From contig JAKEGK010000173.1 of the NCBI GenBank assembly GCA_022627515.1, positions 1 to 41,746 on the forward strand: 41,746 bases of DNA, in the 5' to 3' direction. The notes under the pieces were generated by a model that was given only the letters and a program-made list of their open reading frames with translations, was not told the DNA's origin and did no database searches. Source of the stretch: Gammaproteobacteria bacterium (GTDB taxonomy: Bacteria; Pseudomonadota; Gammaproteobacteria; SZUA-152). Both the position numbers and the translations under genes were made by a program. The number at the start of each line of letters is the position of its first letter. Positions within the stretch are counted from its first letter, which is position 1. Below, piece after piece: positions 8,085 through 15,956 of the stretch.

Positions 8085-10178
8085 TTAGACGGTCCAATTA
8101 ATGGGCAATGTCCGTACACGTTTGCCGGTGGCGGCAAACACCGCATTGGCGACAGCCGGCGCAATGGGTGGCACGCCGGGTTCGCCAACACCCCCGGGTG
8201 ACCCGGTGCTGGGCACGATATACGTTTCCACGTCAGGCATTTCACCGATCGTTAACAGCGGAAAGTCGTGAAAATTGCTTTGCGCCACGGCGCCCGCGTT
8301 GATGTCTATTTTACCTTTTAACGTTGCAGTCAAACCAAATACGATGCCGCTTTCCATTTGCGCGGCAACGGTGTCCGGATTAATCACAATACCGCAGTCA
8401 ATGGCGCAAACCACACGATGCACCCTGACGCTCTGATCTTTGTTAATTGATACATCGGCGACTTGCGCCACATAACTGTCAAAGGATGCATGCAACGCGA
8501 TACCGCGGAACCGGCCATCAGGCAGCGGATTGCCCCAGCCGGCTTTTTCCGCGGCCAGCTGTAACACGGCTTTGTGTCTTGGTTTGTCTTTTAGCAATCC
8601 AAGACGAAAGCGGTAAGGGTCCTGCTGCATGGCGTAAGCAAGTTCATCGATAAAGGATTCGATCACAAAGGCATTTTGTGAATGTCCGACCGACCGCCAG
8701 GCGCCTGTGGGAACATGCGTCGGTGTATCAACGAAGTCGATAAGCCGGTAGTCGAAAGCATAGGCCACAGCCTCCGCCCCTCCGGCGCTGCGCTGTTTGA
8801 CTGAGCCGGCGATCCGGTGATGCCAGGCGACGGATGCTCTGGCAGGATCTATGGCGGCAATAAGCCGATGGCGCGTGACCGGCCGGTAGTGATCATGCTG
8901 CATATCCTCGCTGCGCGGCCAAATGAGTTTTACCGGCGTTTTTACCGCGCGGGAAATCTGCACTGCTTCGGCGACGAAATCCTGATTCAGGCGCCGCCCA
9001 AAACCACCGCCCAAAAACGTGGTGTGTACAAGAATATTTTCCATGGCCAAGCCCGGCAACAATTCCGCCGCTGTCTTCTGAGCTTCCGAGGGCGATTGAG
9101 TAGGCGCCCAGATTTCGCATTTATTTTCTCGCACATCCGCCGTGCAATTCATGGGCTCCATGGTGGCGTGCGCCTGAAACGGGACTTCATAGCTGGCTTC
9201 GATATGCCGCCGCCCGGAATTTTTCATGGCGCTGGAATCGCCGCGTTCGTCAATAATTTCCGCAGGGCCGTTCAGACTATTTTCAAGCTGCGCGCTGATG
9301 CTGTGATTGTTGATTTTACCGTTATCTCCCAATGCCCATTCAATATCCAGCGCGTCCAGACCTTGCTTTGCCGCCCAGTAATGAGTGGCAATAACAACTG
9401 CCCCGCTGTCAATGACCAGCACATGTTTAACCCCGGGAAGGTTTTTGGTTATTGCATCATCATACCGGGCCAATTTGCCGCCGAATACCGGGCAATGCGC
9501 TATCGTTGCGATCAGCATTCCGGGCAATACAACATCAAGACCGAACAGCGCCTCGCCCTTGACTTTGATTGCAGCATCAAGCCGCGCTACCGGTTTGCCT
9601 ATAATGCGAAATTCGCCCGGCTGCTTGAGCGTAACGGATTCGGGCAACGGTAATGCAGCCGCGGCATGCACCAGTTCACCGTACTTTAACTGCTTCCCGC
9701 TTTGGATATGAATCACCGTACTGTTTTGCGTCCTGCACTCTGATTCGCTCACTTTCCATTGCTGCGCCGCCGCAGTAACAAGCATCTTTCGCGCGGCAGC
9801 GCTGGCCTGCCGCGCGTTTTTCCAGGCATGCCGTATACTGGTGCTGCCGCCGGTACTCTGAATACCAAACGCCGGATCAAGCGGCGCCTGCTCATAACCA
9901 ACCAATTGCCAATCGGCATCCAGTTCCTCGGCAACAAGCATGGGCAGTGATGTCAACACACCCTGGCCCATTTCCGATTCCGGCACCACCACCGTAATGG
10001 AATTGTCCATGGCGATTCTTATCCAGGCATTTGGCTTGAATACATCATTGGCAATGCGCGTCCCGGGGTCCGCCGGTTGCAGATTGCACCCCGGCAGCGT
10101 GAAACTGATTGCAAAAGCAGTTCCCGCTCCCAGGCTGGTCTTGATAAAATCGCGGCGGCTGATTTTATATGTAAGCAT
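8085..10178 (-). CDS. Molybdopterin-binding subunit of an IorB-type molybdenum hydroxylase
   Basis: A 697-residue large subunit of the xanthine-oxidase family, closest in layout to isoquinoline 1-oxidoreductase beta (IorB) and membrane-associated aldehyde dehydrogenases. It opens with a Tat signal ([11 protein letters not shown]), implying folded export to the periplasm with its partner. Mo-cofactor elements include GGGFGRR near residue 390 and the C-terminal VGEPGVPP carrying the conserved catalytic Glu. It begins six bases after the stop of the 2Fe-2S subunit gene, so the two form an operon. No FAD-subunit or cytochrome gene is adjacent. Substrate is unknown: aldehydes or N-heterocycles are the family options. 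Confidence 0.88.
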   Translation of the reverse strand: MLTYKISRRDFIKTSLGAGTAFAISFTLPGCNLQPADPGTRIANDVFKPNAWIRIAMDNSITVVVPESEMGQGVLTSLPMLVAEELDADWQLVGYEQAPLDPAFGIQSTGGSTSIRHAWKNARQASAAARKMLVTAAAQQWKVSESECRTQNSTVIHIQSGKQLKYGELVHAAAALPLPESVTLKQPGEFRIIGKPVARLDAAIKVKGEALFGLDVVLPGMLIATIAHCPVFGGKLARYDDAITKNLPGVKHVLVIDSGAVVIATHYWAAKQGLDALDIEWALGDNGKINNHSISAQLENSLNGPAEIIDERGDSSAMKNSGRRHIEASYEVPFQAHATMEPMNCTADVRENKCEIWAPTQSPSEAQKTAAELLPGLAMENILVHTTFLGGGFGRRLNQDFVAEAVQISRAVKTPVKLIWPRSEDMQHDHYRPVTRHRLIAAIDPARASVAWHHRIAGSVKQRSAGGAEAVAYAFDYRLIDFVDTPTHVPTGAWRSVGHSQNAFVIESFIDELAYAMQQDPYRFRLGLLKDKPRHKAVLQLAAEKAGWGNPLPDGRFRGIALHASFDSYVAQVADVSINKDQSVRVHRVVCAIDCGIVINPDTVAAQMESGIVFGLTATLKGKIDINAGAVAQSNFHDFPLLTIGEMPDVETYIVPSTGSPGGVGEPGVPPIAPAVANAVFAATGKRVRTLPINWTV

Positions 10179-10184
10179 GGTTAA

Positions 10185-10667
10185 TCAACAATCGCCGGTG
10201 AGAAGGGCGTTGCCCTCGAGCACCATTACGGCAGCATGCACCGCGCGCCGCACCCGTTGATAGGCGCCGCAACGGCAAAGATTGCGCGCCAGAGCCTGAT
10301 CAATATCCGCGTCGCTGGGCTCGGGATTTTTCCGCAACAGACTGATAATTGACATAATCATGCCGGGCTGGCAATAACCACATTGCGTCACTTGCTCGGC
10401 AATAAACGCATCAATAACAGGGTGCGGATTTTTTACCACGCCTTCAATCGTGGTAATAGCCTTGCCAGCAAGGCTAGAGACCGGAATCTGGCGGGACACA
10501 CTCAGTTCGCCGTCAATATGCACCATACAGGCGCCGCAAATTCCCGCGCCACAACTGTACTTTGTGCCATTCAAATGGAGGTTATCCCGCAACACCCATA
10601 ACAACGGCGTGTCTGCTTCCACATCCACTGCGACAGATTCGCCATTGACGGTAAGATTGAGTTTCAT
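10185..10667 (-). CDS. 2Fe-2S subunit of the molybdenum hydroxylase (IorA-type)
   Basis: A ~160-residue electron-transfer subunit. The N-terminal plant-type [2Fe-2S] domain shows the motif in KYSCGAGICGACMVHIDG plus an upstream NGESV strand. The C-terminal helical [2Fe-2S] domain has CGYCQPGM and LCRCGAYQR. Start 10667 (MKLNLTVNG) is chosen because AGG lies nine bases upstream; ATG 10673 is an alternative. It precedes and nearly abuts the Mo-binding subunit. No third, FAD-binding subunit is seen, as in IorAB-type enzymes, which pass electrons to another acceptor. An FNR-like dyad lies about 70 bases upstream. Confidence 0.9.
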   Translation of the reverse strand: MKLNLTVNGESVAVDVEADTPLLWVLRDNLHLNGTKYSCGAGICGACMVHIDGELSVSRQIPVSSLAGKAITTIEGVVKNPHPVIDAFIAEQVTQCGYCQPGMIMSIISLLRKNPEPSDADIDQALARNLCRCGAYQRVRRAVHAAVMVLEGNALLTGDC

Positions 10668-10733
10668 CGGCATGCACCTGTTATAAAAACCAATCGTTAT
10701 TTTTAAATTCACCAGTCAATGCCTGATTGTGCG

Positions 10734-10747
10734 TTGACAATGATCAA
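10734..10747 (-). promoter_or_regulatory. FNR/Dnr-like dyad upstream of the Mo-hydroxylase operon
   Basis: TTGAC-AATG-ATCAA matches TTGAT-N4-ATCAA at 9 of 10 specified positions and sits 67 bases before the start of the 2Fe-2S subunit gene. A -10 box at the ideal distance is weak (TGAATT on the - strand). Oxygen- or nitric-oxide-responsive control is inferred. Confidence 0.45.
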
Positions 10748-10772
10748 GCCCTGCCGGTGAAGAGCGCTCCGG

Positions 10773-11526
10773 TTATCCCTGATCGTATTTCTCGCAGGGG
10801 GTGCGGTATTTTTCCGGGACGTTATCCGGGCAAATACCACACTGCTCATTGCCCGGCACCGCAAAATCAATTTTGCGCGGATATGGCAGATTCATGGAGT
10901 TCATAATTGCCACAAACTCCGCCATTGATATGTTCTGCCCCAGCCGAGGATTACGCAGCTTCTCCTGCGCGATGGTTGTGACAAAACGCCCGTCGTAGTC
11001 GTGACATGGATAGACCAGAGTGTCATCCGGCAAGGTGAAGAATTTCCCGTGGATGCTCCTGTAGAGTGCCGCTGCGTCGCCGGATTGAAAATCAGTTGCG
11101 GCCGCACGCCTCGATCAACAGAGCGTCTCCGCTAAACAGCATCTGATGCGTGCCGTTGTCAACAAGATAGGCATGGTGATGACTGGTATGACCGGGAGTA
11201 AACAAAGGATGAATATCAATGTTGCCCACCCGGAAAATCCGGCCTTCTTCTATGCCGGCATCCGCGCAATGCAACTTATCCATTGCCGGAAACGCAATGC
11301 GGCTTCCGGTCAGTGACTTTAAGCGGGCGGCGCCCGTCAAATGATCTGCATGGACGTGGGTATCCAGTGTATAGGTCAGTTTCAATCCCAATTGTTGCAG
11401 TAGTTTAAGATCGCGTTCAACCGTATCCAGTACGGGATCTATCAGCACGGTTGCACCTGTTTCCTGGCAACCAAGCAGATAAGTATAGGTACAGGAATCA
11501 GGTTCCAGCAGTTGCCTGAAAAGCAT
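10773..11526 (-). pseudogene. Persulfide dioxygenase (ETHE1-like), broken by a +1 frameshift
   Basis: Two adjoining frames make one metallo-beta-lactamase-fold protein. The first (11526-11092) carries the Fe-binding THVHADH and TPGHTSHHH segments and stops after IEACGRN. Dropping one A near 11095 (CGCAACTGAT to CGCACTGAT) restores GRTDFQSGDAAALYRS, continuing through DTLVYPCHDYDGR to the typical C-terminus VPGNEQCG ending at 10773. Persulfide dioxygenases oxidise glutathione persulfide to sulfite in sulfide detoxification. As read, the product would lack the C-terminal third, including the ligand region of the PCHDYDGR segment. It could be a real mutation or a sequencing/assembly error. It is the last gene before the Mo-hydroxylase operon. 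Confidence 0.87.
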
Positions 11527-11626
11527 ATTACCTCCCGCTCAATTCCAGCAGCTCTTATTGGCGTACGCGCGCTGATTCCCGCTTATACGCAACACTCGCC
11601 GATGGACTTTATGGTTTGCTTTCGTT

Positions 11627-11648
11627 TATCGGTGAATGGGCACCGATA
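11627..11648. repeat. 22-base perfect inverted repeat upstream of the persulfide dioxygenase
   Basis: TATCGGTG-aatggg-CACCGATA, overlapped by a second palindrome CCGATAATCGG (11643-11653). It lies about 100 bases before the dioxygenase start and 110 after the dodecin stop. It has no T-tract, so an operator seems likelier than a terminator. Confidence 0.5.
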
Positions 11649-11758
11649 ATCGGTACAAGCAACATGCCGCAGCGCCCTGGTAAATGCAATAAATAATCCG
11701 GCGTTGCTATACCTCACTCACAAGGACACACCGGTTGTTGATTGAGCGTCTCTGCACT

Positions 11759-11974
11759 CTACTTGCCATCTTCCAGACGAAACCCCACTTTTAACACCAC
11801 CTGGTAATGCGCAACTTTTCCGCCGTCAATATGGCCCCGCGTTTCCACCACCTCGAACCAATCCAGATGTTTCAAGGTTTGTGATGCCCGCTCAATGGCG
11901 TTGCGGATAGCTTCATCCGTGCTCTTGGCGGATGAACCCGCCAGTTCGATAACTTTGTATACGTGATCGCTCAT
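11759..11974 (-). CDS. Dodecin (flavin-storage protein)
   Basis: A 71-residue protein, the normal dodecin length. Start 11974 has AAGGA seven bases upstream; the upstream in-frame ATG is rejected. Family features include [11 protein letters not shown] at the N-terminus, a helix SIDEAI-like ([14 protein letters not shown]), the flavin-stacking Trp in [11 protein letters not shown] and the final strand [15 protein letters not shown]. Dodecins assemble as hollow dodecamers that store riboflavin, FMN or related flavins and buffer free-flavin photoreactivity. A weak FNR-like dyad lies further upstream. It neighbours redox and sulfur-stress genes. Confidence 0.94.
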   Translation of the reverse strand: MSDHVYKVIELAGSSAKSTDEAIRNAIERASQTLKHLDWFEVVETRGHIDGGKVAHYQVVLKVGFRLEDGK

Positions 11975-12106
11975 GCATGTATCCTTTGTAATTTGCCGTT
12001 GAGTTGAATGCAATATCACTACCGCCAATCAGGATTTTGCACTGCATTTTATAACTGGCACAAGTGTTTTGTCCTTGACTGTCCTGTGCACATAAAAACT
12101 TCGCTT

Positions 12107-12120
12107 CCGGTTAAAACCGG
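12107..12120. repeat. 14-base perfect palindrome between bcp and dodecin genes
   Basis: CCGGTTAAAACCGG forms a short perfect dyad roughly 100 bases past the stop of the peroxiredoxin gene. It lacks a following T-tract on the - strand, so a terminator role is doubtful. Confidence 0.35.
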
Positions 12121-12155
12121 TGTCTCAATGATTGATGCAAACCAGAAAATATTTA

Positions 12156-12169
12156 TTGATGATGATCAT
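12156..12169 (-). promoter_or_regulatory. Possible FNR-like dyad upstream of dodecin
   Basis: TTGAT-GATG-ATCAT matches the FNR consensus at 9 of 10 positions. It is 182 bases before the dodecin start, with only a modest -10 candidate (AATCAT) at the right distance, so the assignment is weak. Confidence 0.3.
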
Positions 12170-12223
12170 TCCAAGTTGAGATAAAAACCGGATTTATAAC
12201 GATTAGGAGCGCCGTTTTTCCCT

Positions 12224-12688
12224 TTATAGTTGCCTGACTTTTTCCAGCATTTGCTGCGCGTGCCCATCGGCGGTGACTCCGTATAACGCTTCTTCCAGCA
12301 TCCCGTCTTTATTGATCAGAAAGGTTGACCGGACAATGCCCTTTTTCTTCACGCCATCTTTCTCTTTTTCCTGCCAAACACCATAACGCTCGCAGAGTTC
12401 GCCGCTGGTATCCGCCAGCAAATCAACCTTCAGCGCGTATTTGTCAATAAAAGCCTGATGGCTCTGACAGGAATCCTTGCTGACTCCAAGCACCACGGTA
12501 TCCAGCTCTGAAAATTCTTTCAACAGCCCGGTAAACTGATTGGCTTCGATGGTACAGCCAGGGGTGTCGTCCCTCGGATAAAAATACAGAATGACATGCT
12601 TGCGATTTTTAAAGTCTGCTAATTTTACCGGCTGGTTGTCCTGATTTACCGCGGAAAATGCCGGCGCCGGCTGGTTCTTTCGTAACAT
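12224..12688 (-). CDS. bcp: Thioredoxin-dependent peroxiredoxin, PrxQ/Bcp family
   Basis: A 154-residue peroxiredoxin reducing hydrogen peroxide and organic hydroperoxides in the cytoplasm. Start 12688 (MLRKNQPAPAF) has a GAGGT site upstream. The peroxidatic cysteine is residue 45 in DDTPGCTIEAN. The resolving Cys five residues later, present in E. coli Bcp, is absent. Cys74 in SKDSCQSHQ is in helix alpha-3 and is the likely resolving residue, as in the Xylella-type PrxQ subgroup. The C-terminal RSTFLINKDG strand is typical. It faces the divergent zinc-ribbon gene. Confidence 0.95.
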   Translation of the reverse strand: MLRKNQPAPAFSAVNQDNQPVKLADFKNRKHVILYFYPRDDTPGCTIEANQFTGLLKEFSELDTVVLGVSKDSCQSHQAFIDKYALKVDLLADTSGELCERYGVWQEKEKDGVKKKGIVRSTFLINKDGMLEEALYGVTADGHAQQMLEKVRQL

Positions 12689-12884
12689 AACAATTACCTC
12701 ATCAACACTAGTGTTAAAAAAATGTAACAACGCCCGATGTTAACGTACTATGTTATATAGTAACTCCCGGAACGAAAGGCAAATCCTGTATCGTTTACCG
12801 CATACCGCTGTTGTAGTCGTAAATTCTTTTTGCCAATTGAATCTATTTGGCCTAAATTCAGTGGAGTGACAATCATAATTTTTT

Positions 12885-12890
12885 TATAAT
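12885..12890 (+). promoter_or_regulatory. -10 box TATAAT before the zinc-ribbon gene
   Basis: A perfect TATAAT lies 55 bases before the ATG of the small zinc-ribbon gene. No -35 hexamer is found at 16-18 bases, so this is only a candidate promoter. Confidence 0.35.
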
Positions 12891-12944
12891 CGGCTCCAGT
12901 CACCAGTTACCACCACGATTTATAATTCATACAGGAGAATGCGA

Positions 12945-13139
12945 ATGGCAGTATACACGTGCAAAAAATGCGGCATGAGCATCGGCACCATGACGTGCGG
13001 CAAATGTGGCAAGGAACTGCGGCACAGCACTATCACTACTAACGATGGTAAAACCGTGCATGTCTCCGAATGCCCGGACGGACACGGCAAGGTGAAGTCG
13101 CCCATGTGTTGCGGTCAGGATATGGCCTGCACTGTCTGA
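12945..13139 (+). CDS. Small cysteine-rich zinc-ribbon protein
   Basis: A 64-residue protein with metal-ribbon spacing: CKKC at the N-terminus, CGKC twelve residues on, then a lone Cys in SECPDGHGK, a CC pair in PMCCGQD and a Cys near the C-terminus (ACTV). Start 12945 has GGAG seven bases upstream (AGGAGAATGCGA-ATG); the ATG six bases earlier is too close to that site. Two or more Zn or Fe sites are possible. No named family is recognised. It is transcribed away from bcp and converges on the DUF2892 gene across a 101-bp palindrome. Confidence 0.78.
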   Translation: MAVYTCKKCGMSIGTMTCGKCGKELRHSTITTNDGKTVHVSECPDGHGKVKSPMCCGQDMACTV

Positions 13140-13174
13140 AAAAAAACATCTGAACCAGGGCGAACTGTTTAATT

Positions 13175-13275
13175 GTTTTGAAGTGGCTGACTGATCACAC
13201 GGTAATTGACAGGAAAATGGCCAATAATTATTTAGTTAGTGAAGTCAATTATTAGTGGAGTCAGCACTTCAAAAC
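13175..13275. repeat. 101-bp nested palindrome between convergent genes
   Basis: GTTTTGAAGTGGCTGACT (13175-13192) pairs with AGTCAGCACTTCAAAAC (13259-13275), differing by one extra G. Inside, TAATTGAC (13203-13210) pairs with GTCAATTA (13244-13251). The structure could act as a two-way transcription terminator or be a small palindromic mobile element. No target duplication is evident. Confidence 0.7.
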
Positions 13276-13293
13276 CGCCACCGAACATGATTT

Positions 13294-13332
13294 GATTGTT
13301 TATACCGATTGTTTATGTCAATTGTTTAAAGC
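13294..13332. repeat. Three tandem 13-bp repeats
   Basis: GATTGTTTATACC, GATTGTTTATGTC and AATTGTTTAAAGC follow one another with no gaps, just beyond the long palindrome. The third copy is degenerate. Function is unknown. Confidence 0.55.
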
Positions 13333-13394
13333 CAATGGAAATTACCCGCCGTTATTGCCGTCAATTGTGACAATATCCTGCAACTATTATCCTT

Positions 13395-13595
13395 TTATCC
13401 TTTCTTCGTGGAAAGTTTCAAAATGGCGTAAGTTGGGCACCATCCGATAAGACTTGTCACCAGAAATGCCGCCGCAACCACACCCAGTACAATGGCCAGG
13501 GTGCCGCTGATTTGCCCGGTAACATACAAGGCGGCAATGACCGCCACCACAATTAACCGGATAATCCGGTCAATAGTACCCATGTTATTTTTCAT
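13395..13595 (-). CDS. DUF2892 inner-membrane protein
   Basis: A 66-residue protein of the DUF2892 family, resembling the membrane part of E. coli YgaP. It has an N-terminal NNMGTIDRIIRL helix, two hydrophobic segments, and the conserved GWCPTYAILKLST end. Start 13595 (MKNNMGT) has GAGGAG about nine bases upstream. DUF2892 proteins often accompany rhodanese or sulfur-trafficking genes; here persulfide dioxygenase and thioredoxin-like genes are within 3 kb. Specific function is unknown. Confidence 0.9.
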   Translation of the reverse strand: MKNNMGTIDRIIRLIVVAVIAALYVTGQISGTLAIVLGVVAAAFLVTSLIGWCPTYAILKLSTKKG

Positions 13596-13741
13596 CGTCT
13601 GCAATCTCCTCGTTACGTTTTTTATCTGATTGTTTAATTTATTGCGATTGCCTTATTCCGTATTATCACGTTATGGACTTCAAATTGTTTTTAATATAAC
13701 ACCTTTCGTTTCACGGGAAATTGATTTACAACAGTAATCCA

Positions 13742-13828
13742 TTACCAGCCCTGAACGAGTAACACCACACCCGTTATGATGCCAATACAAATTACGCATG
13801 CAAGCAATAATTTTATAAATTTGCTCAT
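13742..13828 (-). CDS. Possible 28-residue membrane miniprotein
   Basis: A short frame starting MSKFIKLLLACV and ending LLVQGW: a charged start followed by one hydrophobic span of about 20 residues. The only ribosome-site candidate is GGGA about nine bases upstream of the ATG. It could be a single-pass small protein like those common in proteobacteria, or a chance frame. It lies between the DUF2892 and CnoX-like genes, same strand. Confidence 0.35.
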   Translation of the reverse strand: MSKFIKLLLACVICIGIITGVVLLVQGW

Positions 13829-13921
13829 GGGGACATTCCCGCTAATGACAGCTGCTATATAAATTGAATATTATTTAACCTTAAAGAATCGAAAAATACA
13901 TGGGCTGAAATTCCATCCTTT

Positions 13922-14812
13922 TCACGAGCTGTAGGTATAGCGTTTCAATAGCGGCCGGTATTGTGTTACCAGCGCGTTTTCAGCACCCAGTATGTCGAAA
14001 AGTTTCAGCATGGCTTTCCTGGCATAGTTATCGTTATAGGCCGGGTCACTTTCCATGATGTCTGCAAGCTGCTGTAATGCCGGCTCATATTGTTGCTGTA
14101 TAACATAGTGGACCGCCAGTTGCTGTTTCGCCTTGAGATCAGCCGGAACATTTGCAACACGCTTAATGAGGGCATCAATATTTTGTGTCAGATCCGCTTC
14201 CACAAAAAATTCCAAAATCGCCTTTTGCTGCGCAATTTCCGGATTACCGCGCAGGTCCACAGGCAGAGAATTGATCAACGTTAACGCCTCTTCGTAACGC
14301 TTTTCGTGCTTCAGCAATTTACAAAGCGCCAATGGCAACCGGGGATTAACCGGATCTTCCATGATGGCGTTGGTAATCATCAGATACGCTTCCGATTGCT
14401 CGCCTTGCGCATAATGCCGGATCGCGTTCGCCAGCACCTGGTCAGAATCCCTTGTCACATAAAGGTCCAGCAGTTTACGCAGATCGTCTTCCGATTGATA
14501 GCCGTGCCAGCTTTTAACCACCTGCCCGTCCCGGAACAACTTCAGGACGGGAACGCTCGTGATTCCATATTCCCTGGTGACTATAAACTCATTTTCCGTG
14601 TCGATATTTACCAGCAGTAAACGTCTATTGTAGTGATGAATAATTTTGTCCAGGACAGGATATTGCCTCAGGCTGGGTCCGGCTTTTCTTGACCAGAAAT
14701 TTACAAGCACCGGTCCGGCCTTGGAATTGTCCAATACCATTAATTTGAAATTATCTGACGTGGCGGCATGAATATAGGGAGAATCAATAGTGTTTATCAT
14801 GGAATGATCCAT
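13922..14812 (-). CDS. CnoX/YbbN-like chaperedoxin lacking active-site cysteines
   Basis: A 296-residue protein: thioredoxin domain (about residues 10-120) followed by a tetratricopeptide-type helical domain (about 125-290), the CnoX/YbbN architecture of a holdase that hands clients to GroEL or DnaK. At the usual W-C-x-x-C position it reads FWSRKAGPSLRQYP, so both redox cysteines are gone. E. coli CnoX keeps one. The cis-proline segment SVPVLKLFRDG is conserved. It is thus probably a pure holdase without thiol chemistry. The start could be 14812 or the ATG at 14800; neither has a strong ribosome site. It sits among redox-stress genes. Confidence 0.88.
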   Translation of the reverse strand: MDHSMINTIDSPYIHAATSDNFKLMVLDNSKAGPVLVNFWSRKAGPSLRQYPVLDKIIHHYNRRLLLVNIDTENEFIVTREYGITSVPVLKLFRDGQVVKSWHGYQSEDDLRKLLDLYVTRDSDQVLANAIRHYAQGEQSEAYLMITNAIMEDPVNPRLPLALCKLLKHEKRYEEALTLINSLPVDLRGNPEIAQQKAILEFFVEADLTQNIDALIKRVANVPADLKAKQQLAVHYVIQQQYEPALQQLADIMESDPAYNDNYARKAMLKLFDILGAENALVTQYRPLLKRYTYSS

Positions 14813-15158
14813 TGTAAAACCGGTAGCGGAAATAAACCAATAATATAGCTAAATTACCGCTACTGGAGCTGCGGGACAAATTCACCTGAACACGTACTAA
14901 TTCACGTGGATAAATTCATGGCATTGGCGAAGCGGTTGCCGTCTGCAACAGCCTGGGGGAATAACTGATAAAAGAGACAAGAACGTAAACGTGCTCCGTA
15001 GAAGACGGATACTGCCCTCTGACAACACCATTTGGACAGAACGGGAGCGTTCAGAGCCCGGCGCATGTGCCACGAATCAAGCGCATTAAGTGGGCTCTGA
15101 TCTCCGCCTTCACAAGGACTGGATCAACACTTGATGAGTATGTTTTCAACCATTACCA
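14813..15158. other. Intergenic stretch, nothing recognised
   Basis: About 350 bases between the CnoX-like and YbaK-like genes. I see no convincing coding frame, RNA gene or repeat here. Short frames lack ribosome sites and recognisable similarity. Confidence 0.5.
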
Positions 15159-15629
15159 TCAAACATGCCTGGTAAAATCACCCCGTTTTGAATTGCTGAT
15201 CAATCGCCTGAAGTCATCGCTCCTTAAATGCACCAGATTTTTATGATCACCTGCCTCGATATATAAATCTTCACAGTCGAGCAATTTGTTATCGACAACC
15301 ATGTCAATTGCATAGGCAGGACCAATGGGAGGTATCGCGCCAATTTCACAATCGGTAAATATACTGGCTATCTCCGCTTCGGGAACGAGTTGCAGGCGGC
15401 GGCGGAACCTGGACGCAAGATCACTCAACTGGACATGATAGGTCGACGGCACAACCGCCAATACATAGTCCTTCTCATCTTTCAGCAAAACGCTTTTAAC
15501 CAGCTTGTCGCCCGGAATATGGGCGGCCTGTGCGGTTTCCATGCTGGTCTCCGTTGGGACATGCCCTAACACATCATATTTAATACCAAGCTCGTGAAGA
15601 TACTCCTTCAATGTTATTGCAATAGCCAT
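15159..15629 (-). CDS. YbaK/ProX-type aminoacyl-tRNA deacylase-like protein
   Basis: A 156-residue single-domain member of the YbaK/prolyl-tRNA-editing family, which hydrolyses mischarged tRNAs. Start 15629 has GAGGGG about six bases upstream. Family features include HVPTETSMETAQAAHIPGDKLVKSVLLKD with the conserved lysine, then GAIPPIGPAYAIDMVVD and the C-terminal HKNLVHLRSDDFRRLI. The specificity (Cys-, Ala- or other-tRNA) cannot be told from sequence alone. It stands alone between two intergenic regions. Confidence 0.9.
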   Translation of the reverse strand: MAIAITLKEYLHELGIKYDVLGHVPTETSMETAQAAHIPGDKLVKSVLLKDEKDYVLAVVPSTYHVQLSDLASRFRRRLQLVPEAEIASIFTDCEIGAIPPIGPAYAIDMVVDNKLLDCEDLYIEAGDHKNLVHLRSDDFRRLISNSKRGDFTRHV

Positions 15630-15956
15630 AATTACCCCTCCTCTTTGCGTGGCCCTGCAGATCAAAGAAAATTCTCGTTGTTAAATCGAATGCATTAAAG
15701 TAAATGCGAGTTCTTTAACATACATAAATAGCAAATTGACCAGCGTTAAGACCTTAATCTGTGTCAATAACAAATCCAAATGCTTATAAAATGCTTGAAT
15801 GGGTCAAAAACAGAAATTATAAATTGGCTGATTACCAGGATTGACGAGGGATTATGACTTTACAGGCTGAAAGCAAGGACGCCACGCATGAAATCTGATT
15901 TTAGTTAGTCCATCTTTCCCCTTGAGTATTAATAGGCAAGCCGGGTAAATTTCTTG

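Noticed and set aside
8817-9653. 278-codon open frame on the + strand
   Set aside because: It lies entirely antisense to the Mo-hydroxylase large subunit, has no ribosome site and shows no protein family features.
15794-15807. TTGAATGGGTCAA near the YbaK-like gene as an FNR site
   Set aside because: The half-sites are separated by five rather than six bases, so the dyad geometry is wrong.
15854-15898. 14-codon frame after a GAGGG motif
   Set aside because: Too short to support as a gene without conservation or expression data.
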